Below, one piece after another: positions 54,545-64,000 of a DNA stretch of 64,000 bases. The position numbers were made by a program, and so were the translations under genes. The notes under the pieces are model-generated. The model had not been told where the DNA came from, did no database searches, and worked only from the letters and a program-made list of their open reading frames with translations. The stretch comes from Sipunculus nudus (Eukaryota > Annelida > Sipuncula > Golfingiida > Sipunculidae), in NCBI GenBank assembly GCA_026874595.1, contig CM049307.1, forward strand, positions 2,689,579 to 2,753,578, written 5' to 3'. Each line of letters starts with the position of its first letter. Positions within the stretch are counted from its first letter, which is position 1.

Positions 54545-54823
54545 CTACAAAACAAAGGAAATCTTATAAAAATTGTATAATTTTATCTTGTTGAAAGGTG
54601 AAAAATCAAAATCAAATTTTTGTATGCGGGGTGTTAAAATTGACGCGGGCGATGCCTGGAACCATACTTTTTTGGGTCTTATATATCCTAAATCATGAGG
54701 AAAAGCTCTGTTTATGGCCAGCACCTTTATTTTAAAGCTGTCCATATCCGCAGGCCTACCTAAGTGTATACAGCTCTTCTGAATCAACTTACAAATGCTG
54801 TCATAATCAAATAGGTTATGTTC
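54545..54823 (-). CDS. Unidentified short open frame, possibly an exon or transposon fragment
   Basis: About 93 codons are open on the minus strand, bounded upstream by an in-frame TAA near 54,826. The first ATG is at 54,787, but the protein-like character begins upstream of it. The central part (HNLFDYDSICKLIQKSC, then HLGRPADMDSFKIKVLAINR and FPHDLGYIRPKKVWFQASP) has a balanced composition unlike the AT-rich frames around it. After that the frame enters a low-complexity stretch rich in Phe, Asp and Lys. I do not recognise the family. It could be a fragment of a mobile-element protein or a decayed exon. No promoter, splice sites or neighbouring exons were identified with confidence. Confidence 0.22.
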   Translation of the reverse strand, partial: EHNLFDYDSICKLIQKSCIHLGRPADMDSFKIKVLAINRAFPHDLGYIRPKKVWFQASPASILTPRIQKFDFDFSPFNKIKLYNFYKISFVL

Positions 54824-55303
54824 CCAACAGCAGTGTAATTAACTGTAGAGTAAATAACGCTATGACACTCCTGTATTTATGATCTGTCGCCTGAAGCAGA
54901 CAAACGCTGACAGGCCAATGTGATATCCGTGAAGTGGTGAGCGGGATAAAAACCAGACAGCCTTAGCTACGAGACACCGCTGTGCTTGATTTTGATTTTA
55001 GTGCACGTGCACTTTTTCGTGAGGACGTTTATACTGTAACTGCACTGAACCTAAGAAGGATTTTTAAGACTGGAATAAAGTAAGAATTTAGACGTCACTG
55101 GCTTCAAAAGACTATGACAACACCTATATCAATAAGTTTTAAACAAAATAAATGCTTATAAATATAAGATCCGGGAAATTTCGGAATCATCAACAGGTTA
55201 CACAAGTACAGTTTAAAGTACATTAAATAATCAGACGAGAGGTATCAAATAACTTGTAATCGAAGGAACCACGTTCAGTCAAAGAACAATACAAAATACT
55301 GTG

Positions 55304-55346
<43 letters not shown>

Positions 55347-55801
55347 GTAAGTATACTTTACCAAAATCAGAATATATTTTAGATACATCTGGTTTAATGA
55401 AAGCATCACCCAGGAGGGCGACATATATTTATCAGGTTTTCGGTCGATCCGTCTGTTGTTACGCTCGTAAGCGTAATCTCAAGAATCGTACCAACACTTG
55501 CTGTTAAATTTTACTGAAGATTGACGTCCGTCAGAGAATGTGCACGATAGAATACCAGAGCCAAAGAAACCAAGTAATGCCACCAGGCAGCAGTCGTCGA
55601 ATTTCTTGAATGCGGCATGGCGGGGCCCTCATTCAGGACCTTCGAGGTCCTGTAACTACCTGTAGTTCAGTTATTAAAATGCAGTCTTCTACTGTTCATT
55701 TAAATCTAGCGAAAAGACAGGTGAACAAATTTAAAATATTGTTCAACAAAAAGCAGAATTATGAATCTATGGAAAACATGCAGGTACAGCTACATGCAGG
55801 T

Positions 55802-55852
<51 letters not shown>

Positions 55853-56169
55853 GTATATATATGTGTGTGGGTGTGGGTGTGATGATTTTTTTTCTTCTTC
55901 TCTTTGGAAAGCATCTCAGACAGCTGGAGTTTTCAGTTTTAAGGCTTCTCAACTAGATGTCTCATCATTGATGCAGTTCCAAGAGATAAATAGATATATT
56001 CACAAAATACGCATGCAAAAAGTGACATTTCCATACATCCTTGGATTTTCATTTAGGTTTATAGTCCAGGAGCCTTAATATAAATAAATACAATCATGAA
56101 ATATCAAACTTGCACGTTTTTATAACCAAGAGACAGGCATGTTTTGCCATAGGCCATACGTAAATATCA
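54824..56169. other. Intergenic sequence with AT microsatellites
   Basis: Non-coding. Contains (AT)n at about 55,308-55,345 and a longer AT/GT run at about 55,808-55,881. These produce Ile/Tyr repeats in several frames that are not genes. Near 54,950 'gggataaaaacc' is TATA-like, with no coding sequence following it that I can support. Confidence 0.5.
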
Positions 56170-56855
56170 TAATTTACAGTTATATTCTTGCGTGTTCTCT
56201 ATCACAACCACCAATGTAGATTTAACTAATTGTAGAGGATTTTTTCCGAAATTTACCATTCTTCTGAATCTATGTCCTTAATAAACGCGATTTATGCTAT
56301 CACGCGGTTACGCAACTGATTTATAAAAATAGGAAACATGACAGGTATATTTGCATATCTTGAATTATGAATGTAATATCGTCCCACCAACAGACAATAA
56401 TTTAGTTGTTTTTGTTGACTATTTGTATAACATCCAAATATTTTTTCTATATCTAATGAGACAAAGTTCTCTTGATAAAATCATTCCAGAATAACTTAAC
56501 ATCCTCACATTCAATAAATTTATACAGAATAGTTTCTTCACAATTACTGCAACATATACATTATGGAGAATCTGCAAGTTTCATTCGATATAGCCATTTC
56601 CTGTGTGCTATTTACTCGATATGGGCGACCTTATATTGGGAACCTTGGAGTTTAACTTCTTTGGTACAGGTGTATGGGTATTGATAAATTTTTGGCAAAT
56701 CTAAACACGAGTCAACCAAATCCTGTTCCCATTTCTCTCTCGATACAGGTAGCTCCTGGTAACCACTTACAAATGTATAACTTATCTTTTTACAAGAAAG
56801 CGATGAAGCATGAAATAATTCCTCACCACTAATGAGACTGTTTACTCCTTGACCC

Positions 56856-57383
56856 TTACATATACTGGAGCCTACCATAATTTTTTTCCATCAAAAAGGC
56901 ATAGAGCTTTTTAATGTCATATATTCCAGAAAATGAAAACTCAAGCCCATATTTTCTATTAAATTCAGTTGGAGATAAAAATGTTCCCTGATTAGTCATT
57001 ATGTCACAAACACGCTTTATGCCGGCTTTATACCATTTAGGAGAAAACACAGTTTTGTTTTCTATCTTAATATAATTATTATACCAGAGATATTCTTTTT
57101 TGACATGCTCTGTATTTGTAATTTCTCGCATGTCATAAAACTTATTTAAGGCGATAAGCAAGTCTTGATAAAAATATGGAATGTCCTCTTTAAATAGGCC
57201 ATTACAACAACAGAGAAACTTGTCTGTCGTTTTTAAAATCGGACAACTGAAAAAACGATCAAAAATGTTCTTCCACTGAGACCCATTTCCAAACATGTAG
57301 CGTTTAATCCAATTTAATTTCAATGTGTCTTTGAGGATATGCAGGTCAGGTGCATTCAGTCCTCCATTCTCAACTGAAGACAT
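56856..57383 (-). pseudogene. LINE ORF2 C-terminal segment (longest intact piece)
   Basis: A 175-codon open piece of the LINE above. It starts MSSVENGGLNAPDLHILKD, the conserved 'GGL-x-PDL' region after the RT palm in L1/Tx1-like elements. It continues through WIKRYMFGNGSQW and the region WYNNYIKIENKTVFSPKWYK to YGLEFSFSGIYDIKKL. It then shifts frame into the next piece (56,612-56,878), which carries KWEQDLVDSCLDLPKIY and the KLQGSQYKVAHIE block. The ATG is internal and not a true start. Confidence 0.85.
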
Positions 57384-58835
57384 TAAAACCTTATGCTTGA
57401 TCTTAGGTGGTTTATTATTTCATATAAACTTATTTATAAATGATTGCGCATTCGTTAACCTTTTTGTTAGTGTTTGGATAACTGACATCATGTATTTTAA
57501 TTGAGAAACAGCCAGAGATTTGATTACTAAAATACGTCCTTTTAATGTTAAATGTCTTCGCCTTGGGTCTTTTCTAGATTTTCATATTTCTCATTAAGAT
57601 TAAGTGTCGAAGTAGTACTTTCATCATCCGTCAGGGTTATACCCTTACACTTGAAATGGCCGGAACACCATCTGCCGGGAGATCTCCATCCTCTTCCCCT
57701 GCTGCGTTTCCCAGCCACCTTGCCTCTGTTTTGTCTAAATTAGCTTTTAAGCCAGAGCATACACCGGATTTTGATAACAAATCTTTACCTTTGTTTTCAT
57801 TTGCTAAGAAACAAGTAGTATCATCTGCAAATTGAGACAATGTTATTTCCGTGTTTCCTATTTTTATACCTTGTATATTAGTGTTGTTGCGAATATGAAT
57901 CGAAAAACAATTAAGTTACCAGGACAAAAAGAAAAGGTGACAAAGGAAAACCTTGCCTAACACCCCTCTGTGGTGAGAAAAAGCTGGAAACATATCCTTT
58001 ATTGGCTACACAAGTGGATATATTGTTATAAAGTATATAGATCCATCGTCGAAACTTTTCTCCAATATTAAAACTCCTTCAGGCTCTTTCGATATAATTG
58101 AATTCTAGGGTGTCACAAGCTTTTTCGAAATCTACTTGTACCATTATGCCCTCCATTTGTTTGCATTTTGTAATGTGTAACATATCTTGTATTATGCGAA
58201 TATTTTCCACTATATATCTCTTCTTTATAAAACCAGTCTGATCGCTGTGAACTAGTTCTGCATGGTTATAATGGTTTAAACCGATTTGCCAGTACTTTTG
58301 TAATAATGTTATAGTATGTTGAGAGAAAAGATATTGGCTTCCAGCTCTTGATAAACATTCTATCCTTTCCTTGTTTAGACATTTAACAGATTATGGCTCT
58401 TCTTTGTTCAGTTGTTAAAAGGCCATAATTGAATGATTGATTAATTGATTCCATAAAGGGGTGTCCTAAATCGCTCCAGAAATGTTTGTAAAATTCTGCA
58501 TCGAATCCATCTAGCCCCGGGCTTTTACCAGATTTCTTTTCCGTTAATGCTCTTACATTACATTACATGTAATGTCCAAATCTAAATTATGTTTTTCAAT
58601 TTCAGATGCCTGTGGAATGTTTTTCTGATTAAAAACAGCTCTTGATAATTTGTATTTTCATCGTTATTTGATTTATAGAGGTTTTCATAGAATTGTACAC
58701 ATTCTTTGGGTATACTTTTATTTTCAGTAACTATACCTTTATTTGTTTTAATCTCACTTAGACACTTGTTACTATAGTTACTTCTTTCGTATGATATAAA
58801 ATATTTCGTATTTTTCTCGCCTTCTTCAACCCATT

Positions 58836-59306
58836 TCACACCCATCTCAAAATTGAACCTCTTGCTTTTATATCATAAAGATGTTCAAGCTCTGATTTTA
58901 GTTCCTCTATTTTAATTGATAATTCTTCACTTTGTTGAATTTTATTTTGGTTTGATAAAACGATTTGTTTTTCTAATCTTCCTTTTTTATGTCTATGTTG
59001 TTTTGTTTTTAACTTGGAGTATTTAATGGAATATCCTCTCAGCTCACATTTGATCGTGTCCCATATTAGACATTTGTTTGGCTCTTTTTTGTACGTATCT
59101 TTGCAGTTTTTAATCACCATCTTTATTCCATTGCAGAAACCAGGGTCTTCTAAAAGAGCTGAATTAAACTTCCAGTATCCTGGTCCACGTTTCGGTAATT
59201 TTATGGTTTCAACGTCCAGAAAAATTAAACTGTGATCAGTACATATCGCTAGTGAGATGTTAACAGAAGTAATATCGGATGATAAATATAGGATGGTATT
59301 AGCCAA
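58836..59306 (-). pseudogene. LINE ORF2 endonuclease C-terminus and linker segment
   Basis: A 156-codon open piece of the minus-strand LINE. It holds the endonuclease end (TDHSLIF, where the usual SDH motif reads TDH), KLPKRGPGYWKFNSALL, and then a charged coiled-coil-like linker (KLKTKQHRHKKGRLEKQ ... SIKIEELKSELEHLYDIKARG). It overlaps by about 10 bp, in another frame, the next piece (58,582-58,845), which continues with KWVEEGEKNTKYF, so a frameshift lies near 58,840. Confidence 0.85.
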
Positions 59307-60099
59307 TAGTCCAGTTTGCTGAGAATGACTGGGGTTCTTACTGGGAATCTAGTATGTGCACGTATATCAGGGTTTAAATCTCGCCAAATATCAGTTAAAT
59401 TATATTCATCAATAAAAGCCTTTATTAATGATCCGTATTGTAATACAGGTTCACATTTCCCCCTATCTTATCGAGGTTTGGATCCATGACAGAATTAAAG
59501 TCCCCACCCATAATGGTGTTCTTTCGAAGGTTTTCTTCCAGTGATTTAAGTAAATTTGTAAAAAAAAAACTCATTTTTCATTTAAGTGATCCTTTGTAGG
59601 TGCATAAATACTAACAAGGATAAATTCTTTGTCCTCTATTGTGCAACTTACTATAATAAAACGACCAGTCTCGTCTATAATGGTTTCCCCCAAGGGAGAA
59701 ATCCAATTGTTCAGGGAAAAGAATTGCGACGCCTCTACTGTTTGAGCTCCCGTGCGCTGCGCAAATAATATTTTAGAGCCCCACTCTGTCTCCCATGAAG
59801 ATTACTATGCATTTCCTTTGGAAGATGATTCCCTGGTCCTTATCGCGTAACCACTGAAAAAGTTTATGTCGTTTCAATTTATCCCCAATCCCTATAACAT
59901 TTAAAGAGTAAAATTTTAATTCAGATTCCGTGAAGATGGTTGACCTAAAGATAAAATAAACTTCAAAATGTTATAATAATACATGTCTGCCATTGTGGTT
60001 TTTTAGCTCAGCTGACTGAAAGTCATCTGAGCTATAGCGATCACTCTTTGTCCGTCGTCCGTCTGTCCGTCTGTCCGTCTGTCCGTCCGTTAACCAGGC

Positions 60100-62075
60100 A
60101 CAAATCGTAACCGCTGGACCTAGAACCTTGTAACTTGGGATTCTGAGAGGTCCATAAAAAATCTCCTTGGAAACCAGAAATTAGGTCTCTGTTACCCATA
60201 TCCTTCGAGCTATGTGGCCCTAAAGTACCCCCCCAGAAAAGTCAAAAATTTCATACAAAAACTTCAATATCTCATTAACTACTTGACTGATGGTCATGAT
60301 TTTTGGCATACATATTGATCATGAGATGTTACATCACTTCCTGCAGACTGGTGGCGCCACCTGTATTTTTTGATTTTTTACGAATTTTTTTCTCTATTTT
60401 TGAGACCTTTAAAAATGAGAGCATCTGTTAACAAGGCACAAATCATAAAGACTGGACTTAGAATCTTAATTCTTGACACACTGAGAGGTCCATGAAAAAT
60501 CTCCTTAGAAACCAGAAATTAGGTCTCTGTTACCCATATCCTTCGAGCTATGGGGCCCCAAAGTACCCCCCAGAATAGTAAAAAATTTCATACAAAAACT
60601 TTAATATTTCAATAACTACATCACTGATGGTCTTCATTTTTGGCATACATATTGATCATGAGATGTTCGATCAGTTCCTGCAGACTGGTGGCGCCACCTG
60701 TACTGTTTGATTTTTTACGATTTTTTCCTCTATTTTTGAGACCTTTGAGGATGCTGTCATCTGTTAGCGTGGCACAAATCGTAACGACTGGACCTAGAAT
60801 CTTCATTTTCGACACACTGAGAGACCTATGAAAATTCTCCATGGAAACCAGTAATTAGGTCTCTGTTACCCATATCCTTCGAGCTATGGGGCCCAAAATT
60901 ACCCCCCAGAATAGTCAAAAATTTCATACAAAAACTTCAATATCTCATTAACTACATCACTGATGGTCATGATTTTCGACATACATATTGATCATGAGAT
61001 GTTTCATCAGTGTGTGCAGACTGGTGGCGCCACCTGTATTTTTCAATGTTCACGAATTGTTTTCTCCATTTTTGAGACCTTTAAGGATGTAGTTATCTGT
61101 CAACAGGGTACAAATCGTAACGACTGGACCTAGAATCTTCGTTCTTGACACACAGGGAGACCCATGATAAGTCTCCATGGAAACCTGAAATTTGGTCTCT
61201 GTTACCCATATCCTTTGAGCTATGGCACTCCAAAGTACAGCTCAGAATAATGGAAAATTTGATACAAAAGCTAAAGTATCTGAACAACTAATGCAGAGAT
61301 AACCATAATTGTTTGCATGGATATTGATCATGGAGTGTTTCATAAGTTTCTGCAGACTGGTGGCACCACCTGTATTTGTTCGGTTTTTTTTACGAAATTT
61401 TTCTGTATTTTTGAGACCTTTAAAGATATGAACATCTGTTAACAGGGCACAAATCATAAAAACTGGACCAAGAATCTTCATTCCTGACACACAGGGAGAC
61501 CCATGAAAAGTCTCCATGGAAACTTGAAATTAGGTCTCTGTTACCCATATTCTTTAAGCTGTATGGGTCCAAAATACCCCCCCTTCCCCAGAATAATGGA
61601 AAATTTGATACAAAAACTGCAGTATTTCAATAACTACAACACTGATGGTCATGATTTTCGGCATACATATTGATCATGAGCTGTTCCATCAGTTTCTGCA
61701 GACTGGGTGTGCCACCTCTATTTTTTTTTTTCAAATTTTTACGATTTTTTTTTTTTTTTTTTTTGAGACCTTTAAAGATGTGGTTATCTGTCAACAGGGT
61801 ACAAATCGCAACAACTGGACCTAGAATCTTCATTCTTGTCATGCAAGGAGGCCCATGAAAGGTGCCTGTGGAAACTTGAAATTAGGTCTCTGTTACCCAT
61901 ATCCTTCAAGCTATAGGACTCCGAAGTATCCCTCAGAATAATGGACAATTTGATACAAAAACTGAAGTATCTGAACAACTAATGCAGAGATCACCATGAT
62001 TTTTTGCATGGATATTGACCATTAAGTGTTTTTATTAGTTTCTGCAGACTGGTGGAGCCACCTGTATTTTTGTAA
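60100..62075. repeat. Six tandem copies of an approximately 336-346-bp unit
   Basis: The landmark 'gcagactggtggcgccacc' recurs with GGTGG at 60,350, 60,687, 61,023, 61,359, about 61,705 and 62,051 (steps of 337, 336, 336, about 346 and 346 bp). Other shared phrases are 'acatattgatcatgagatgt', 'tttttgagacctttaa', 'caaatcgtaacgactggacc' and 'aggtctctgttacccatatcc'. Copies differ by many substitutions, so the amplification is old. Minus-strand frames of 60-90 codons in successive copies (60,621-60,842, 61,242-61,517, 61,627-61,842) are similar to one another because they sit in the same repeat phase, with no sign of a gene. Confidence 0.9.
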
Positions 62076-62097
62076 CCGCCAAAACGAAGTTTTGCGG
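62076..62097. repeat. Hairpin at the junction between the two internal repeat sets
   Basis: CCGCCAAAAC (62,076-62,085), loop gaa, GTTTTGCGG (62,089-62,097) pair along all nine bases apart from one extra C. It sits exactly where the 340-bp repeats stop, and could be the end of a second element nested in, or joined to, the first. Confidence 0.6.
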
Positions 62098-62289
62098 ATA
62101 CTATGTTTTTGACCGAGTTCCTCCACCGCGGCGGCGTACGTTTCCAGAGAGCTCCTCGGAGACTAATGGACCGATTTTTCCCAAACTTACACCTATTATC
62201 GGGTCACATGTGAACTGGTGCCTAACCAATTTGCGTTGACCTCTGACCTTTCCTCTCTATCCAGTGTCCATTTGTGGGTCTGTTTCCAC

Positions 62290-63135
62290 TCATAAACCCT
62301 CATATCTCGGGAACCGTTTGACCGATCAGGAAATAAAATTGATACAAATGTAGCCCTTGGATTGCTTTATAACATACTAAAAAATGGTGGCGCCACCTGT
62401 AACCATGTTTGCACAGTGTCCATCTGTTCATCTGCCTTGGGTTAAAATCACTCATATCTCTGCAGTGAATTGACTAATTCACCTGAAATTTGTCATGCGT
62501 ATACATCCAGGATAGCTTTCTTGATTTTATGACAGGTGGCGCCACCTACGTTCACGTTCACGCTGATGACATCCAAGCTTATATCTTGGGAACCGTTTGA
62601 CCGATCAGGAAATAAAATTTATACAAATGTAGCCCTTTGATAGCTCTGTAACATACACAAAAAATGGTGGCGCCACCTGTAACAATGTTTGCACAACGTC
62701 TGTCTGTTAGTCTGCCGTGGCCTAAAATCACTCATTTCTCTGTAGTGGTTCGACATAACTGCCTAAAATTTTGCAGGTTTATACATCGTGGACAGCTTTC
62801 TTGATTTTATGACAGGTGGCGCCACCTACATTCTAGTTAACGCTGCACACATCCAAGCTCATATCTCAGGAACCATTTGACCGATTGGGCCAAAATTGTG
62901 CATGTGTTTAGATCTCACATAGGTCTTTATCATACACAAAACTGGAGGGGTTACCTGCAAAGATTTTTGCACAGTGTTTGTCTGTTTGTCTGCCATGGGC
63001 AAAAATCGCTCATATACATGTAGTGGTTTGACTTTTCTGCCTAAAATTTTGCAGGTGTATACAACTTGGACAGCTTTCTGGATTTGTGGTAGGTGGCACA
63101 ACCTACATACACATTTAGGCTGCAGACATCCATGC
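62290..63135. repeat. Three tandem copies of an approximately 280-bp unit
   Basis: 'ggaaccgtttgaccgatcag' occurs at about 62,310 and 62,589, and a diverged 'ggaaccatttgaccgattgg' at about 62,869 (steps of 279 and 280 bp). Within each unit are 'aatggtggcgccacctgtaa', 'cagtgtccatctgttc'-like phrases, 'aaatcactcat', and 'tgacaggtggcgccacctac'. Each of the first two copies has two GGTGGCGCCACC palindromes about 149 bp apart. In the third copy the palindromes are degraded ('ctggaggggttacctg', 'taggtggcacaacctac'). Confidence 0.9.
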
Positions 63136-63430
63136 TAATATGCAACATACCTCACTCTATTTACCCTTGCCACTCAATCCATGCCTCACTATCCGATTTT
63201 GGCAGATACATGTAGTCACTTGTCGGTTACCCGTATTCTAGTTTTAAAAGTTTACACATTTTTCTCTATTTTTGAGATATATAAATACAGACTAAATCTT
63301 GGCCTGTTGGTTAATCTGTTTGATGCTTCAGTTGAATGGGTATATACTACCATTCTGATGATAAAATTTCCTTTTGCGAATCTCTTCCCAGTCAGCTGAG
63401 CGTCATGACCCATGGGTCACTTGTTTTTAT

Positions 63431-63849
63431 ACAGGTGTAGTTTTGCTGTATGGTCTCGCACATGCCAAGCTTCAGTGATGACATATTCATTAATGTACGA
63501 TTAACAAATATGAACATGAAACACATATAACATATATTATGTACACCGCACATGAGAGTATTGTGAAAATACGGTAAGCGCTGCACGAAGAAGAATACAC
63601 AAGTCAACAGGGAAAAATATTAGAATCAGATTTACACGGAAATATCAGTAGTACAAGAATTAATACAATATGGTTTCCTACAAATTTGCAATAGCAAAGT
63701 ATAATAATTATAATTCTATGTATGGTATGGTAAATAGACAATTTATCCAAACTGAGATAATTAGATATTGAGATATAAAACATAAATTGGAGAAGCAGTT
63801 TGGTCGACTCTGCGTATATTTATTCAAATCACTAAAATATGATGTTTGT
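63431..63849. other. AT-rich spacer, nothing recognised
   Basis: No open frame, repeat or motif that I can support between the element end and the tRNA-like promoter. Confidence 0.5.
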
Positions 63850-64000
63850 ATTAATGGTCGGAGTGCTCATGATGTAATGGACTTGGTTTGAGTACTTGAG
63901 AAATGATGGCCTGGGATTCGCTTTCGATTCCTCCAACCACGGGTTCAGAGTGCGCGGATCAGTGAAACAGCGACGATTGTTTCTAATGTCTCGCACAAAA
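63850..64000 (+). mobile_element. Possible second tRNA-headed SINE, truncated by the window end
   Basis: TGATGTAATGG (63,870-63,880) is one mismatch from the A-box pattern, and TTTCGATTC (63,922-63,930) is one mismatch from the B-box pattern. The spacing of about 52 bp suits a Pol III type 2 promoter. The sequence is not the same family as the SINE at 51,950-52,160. No cloverleaf is obvious. The body continues past the window. Confidence 0.4.

Larger units (their letters stand above)
56170..59960 (-). pseudogene. Nearly full-length, frameshifted APE-type LINE ORF2 (endonuclease plus reverse transcriptase)
   Basis: Read on the minus strand, this is an ORF2 of a non-LTR retrotransposon, whose product nicks target DNA and primes reverse transcription there. 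Blocks in order: endonuclease start ELKFYSLNVIGIGDKLKRHK (about 59,920), endonuclease motif GGDFNSVMDPNLDKIGG (about 59,460-59,512), C-terminal endonuclease TDHSLIFLDV (about 59,210-59,237), linker KWVEEGEKNTKYF (about 58,800), KSGKSPGLDGF (about 58,520), TEQRRAIIC, then PISFLSTYYNIITKVLANRF (about 58,300), HSDQTGFIKKRYI, motif A VQVDFEKACDTLEF (about 58,099-58,143), motif B QRGVRQGFPLSPF (about 57,932-57,970), motif C FADDTTCF (about 57,811-57,834), and a C-terminal region ending in a damaged Cys/His knuckle (about 56,490-56,570) and LIRYRKNIWM-like tail. GDFN and FADD survive, but several frameshifts and stops (for example near 58,390, 58,255, 58,065, 56,625) break the gene. No ORF1 is visible upstream. 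Tx1/L1-like clade is inference. Confidence 0.9.
60000..63430. mobile_element. Unclassified interspersed element with hairpin ends and internal tandem repeats
   Basis: The left end has 'gctcagctgactg' (60,006-60,018) and the right end its exact inverted copy 'cagtcagctgagc' (63,389-63,401). The left end folds as a hairpin: GCTCAGCTGACT (60,006-60,017) against AGTCATCTGAGC (60,021-60,032), 11 of 12 pairs. The right end carries the 14-bp palindrome TGACCCATGGGTCA (63,406-63,419) followed by 'cttgttttt'. Just inside the left end is a GTCCGTC/GTCTGTC-rich stretch (about 60,049-60,093). I know this general style (a CAGCTGAG-like start, a GTCCGTCGTCC run, and a near-palindromic end before TTGTTT) from mollusc repetitive DNA, but I cannot name the family. 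The interior holds two sets of tandem repeats. No transposase is visible. It lies directly beside the 5' end of the minus-strand LINE. Confidence 0.6.

Noticed and set aside
60621-61842. Family of similar 70-90-codon minus-strand proteins
   Set aside because: They fall in the same phase of the 340-bp repeat, and similarity comes from the DNA repeat. Ends and frames are not conserved.
63406-63430. Helitron 3' end (hairpin followed by CTRR)
   Set aside because: A 14-bp palindrome is present, but it is followed by CTTG rather than CTRR, and no 5' TC end or Rep/helicase is visible.

Overview
The window looks like animal nuclear DNA, most likely from a marine mollusc and plausibly a bivalve. It is AT-rich, non-coding and packed with transposons. 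It carries two decayed APE-type LINEs of Tx1/L1-like character, tRNA-headed SINEs, a DNA transposon with terminal inverted repeats, and a long repeat beginning with GTCC/GTCT-rich sequence inside hairpin ends, a style I associate with mollusc genomes. The species call is inference. I found no intact host gene, rRNA gene, conventional tRNA gene, CRISPR array or bacterial operon.

Layout. 1-36,918: one tandem array of a 162-bp (54-codon) unit, about 228 copies, already running at base 1, with nested higher-order duplications at offsets of about 1,458, 3,241 and 6,647 bp. 36,919-38,560: the array passes, in the same reading frame, into a decayed LINE reverse-transcriptase ORF. 39,767-43,110, 43,580-45,250 and 45,325-47,612: three more tandem arrays with unrelated 40-, 34- and 31-bp units. 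47,694-51,944: a 4.25-kb segment bounded by TACCCAGTG-type inverted repeats whose ends are crowded with TTGACGTCAA-like motifs. About 51,950-52,160: a SINE with a tRNA-type promoter on the minus strand. 52,160-56,170: AT-rich sequence with microsatellites and one unidentified short ORF. 56,170-59,960: a nearly full-length but frameshifted LINE ORF2 on the minus strand. 60,000-63,430: an unclassified element with hairpin ends, containing six ~340-bp and three ~280-bp internal repeats studded with the palindrome GGTGGCGCCACC. 63,850-64,000: a second tRNA-like promoter that runs off the window.

There is no gene network to reconstruct. The main story is repeat biology: a large satellite that seems to have grown out of, or into, a LINE ORF2 just upstream of its RT domain, followed by a cluster of minisatellites and mobile elements. 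The array contains open frames up to 861 codons. These follow from a unit length divisible by three and are interrupted by recurring indels and stops, so I do not annotate them as genes.
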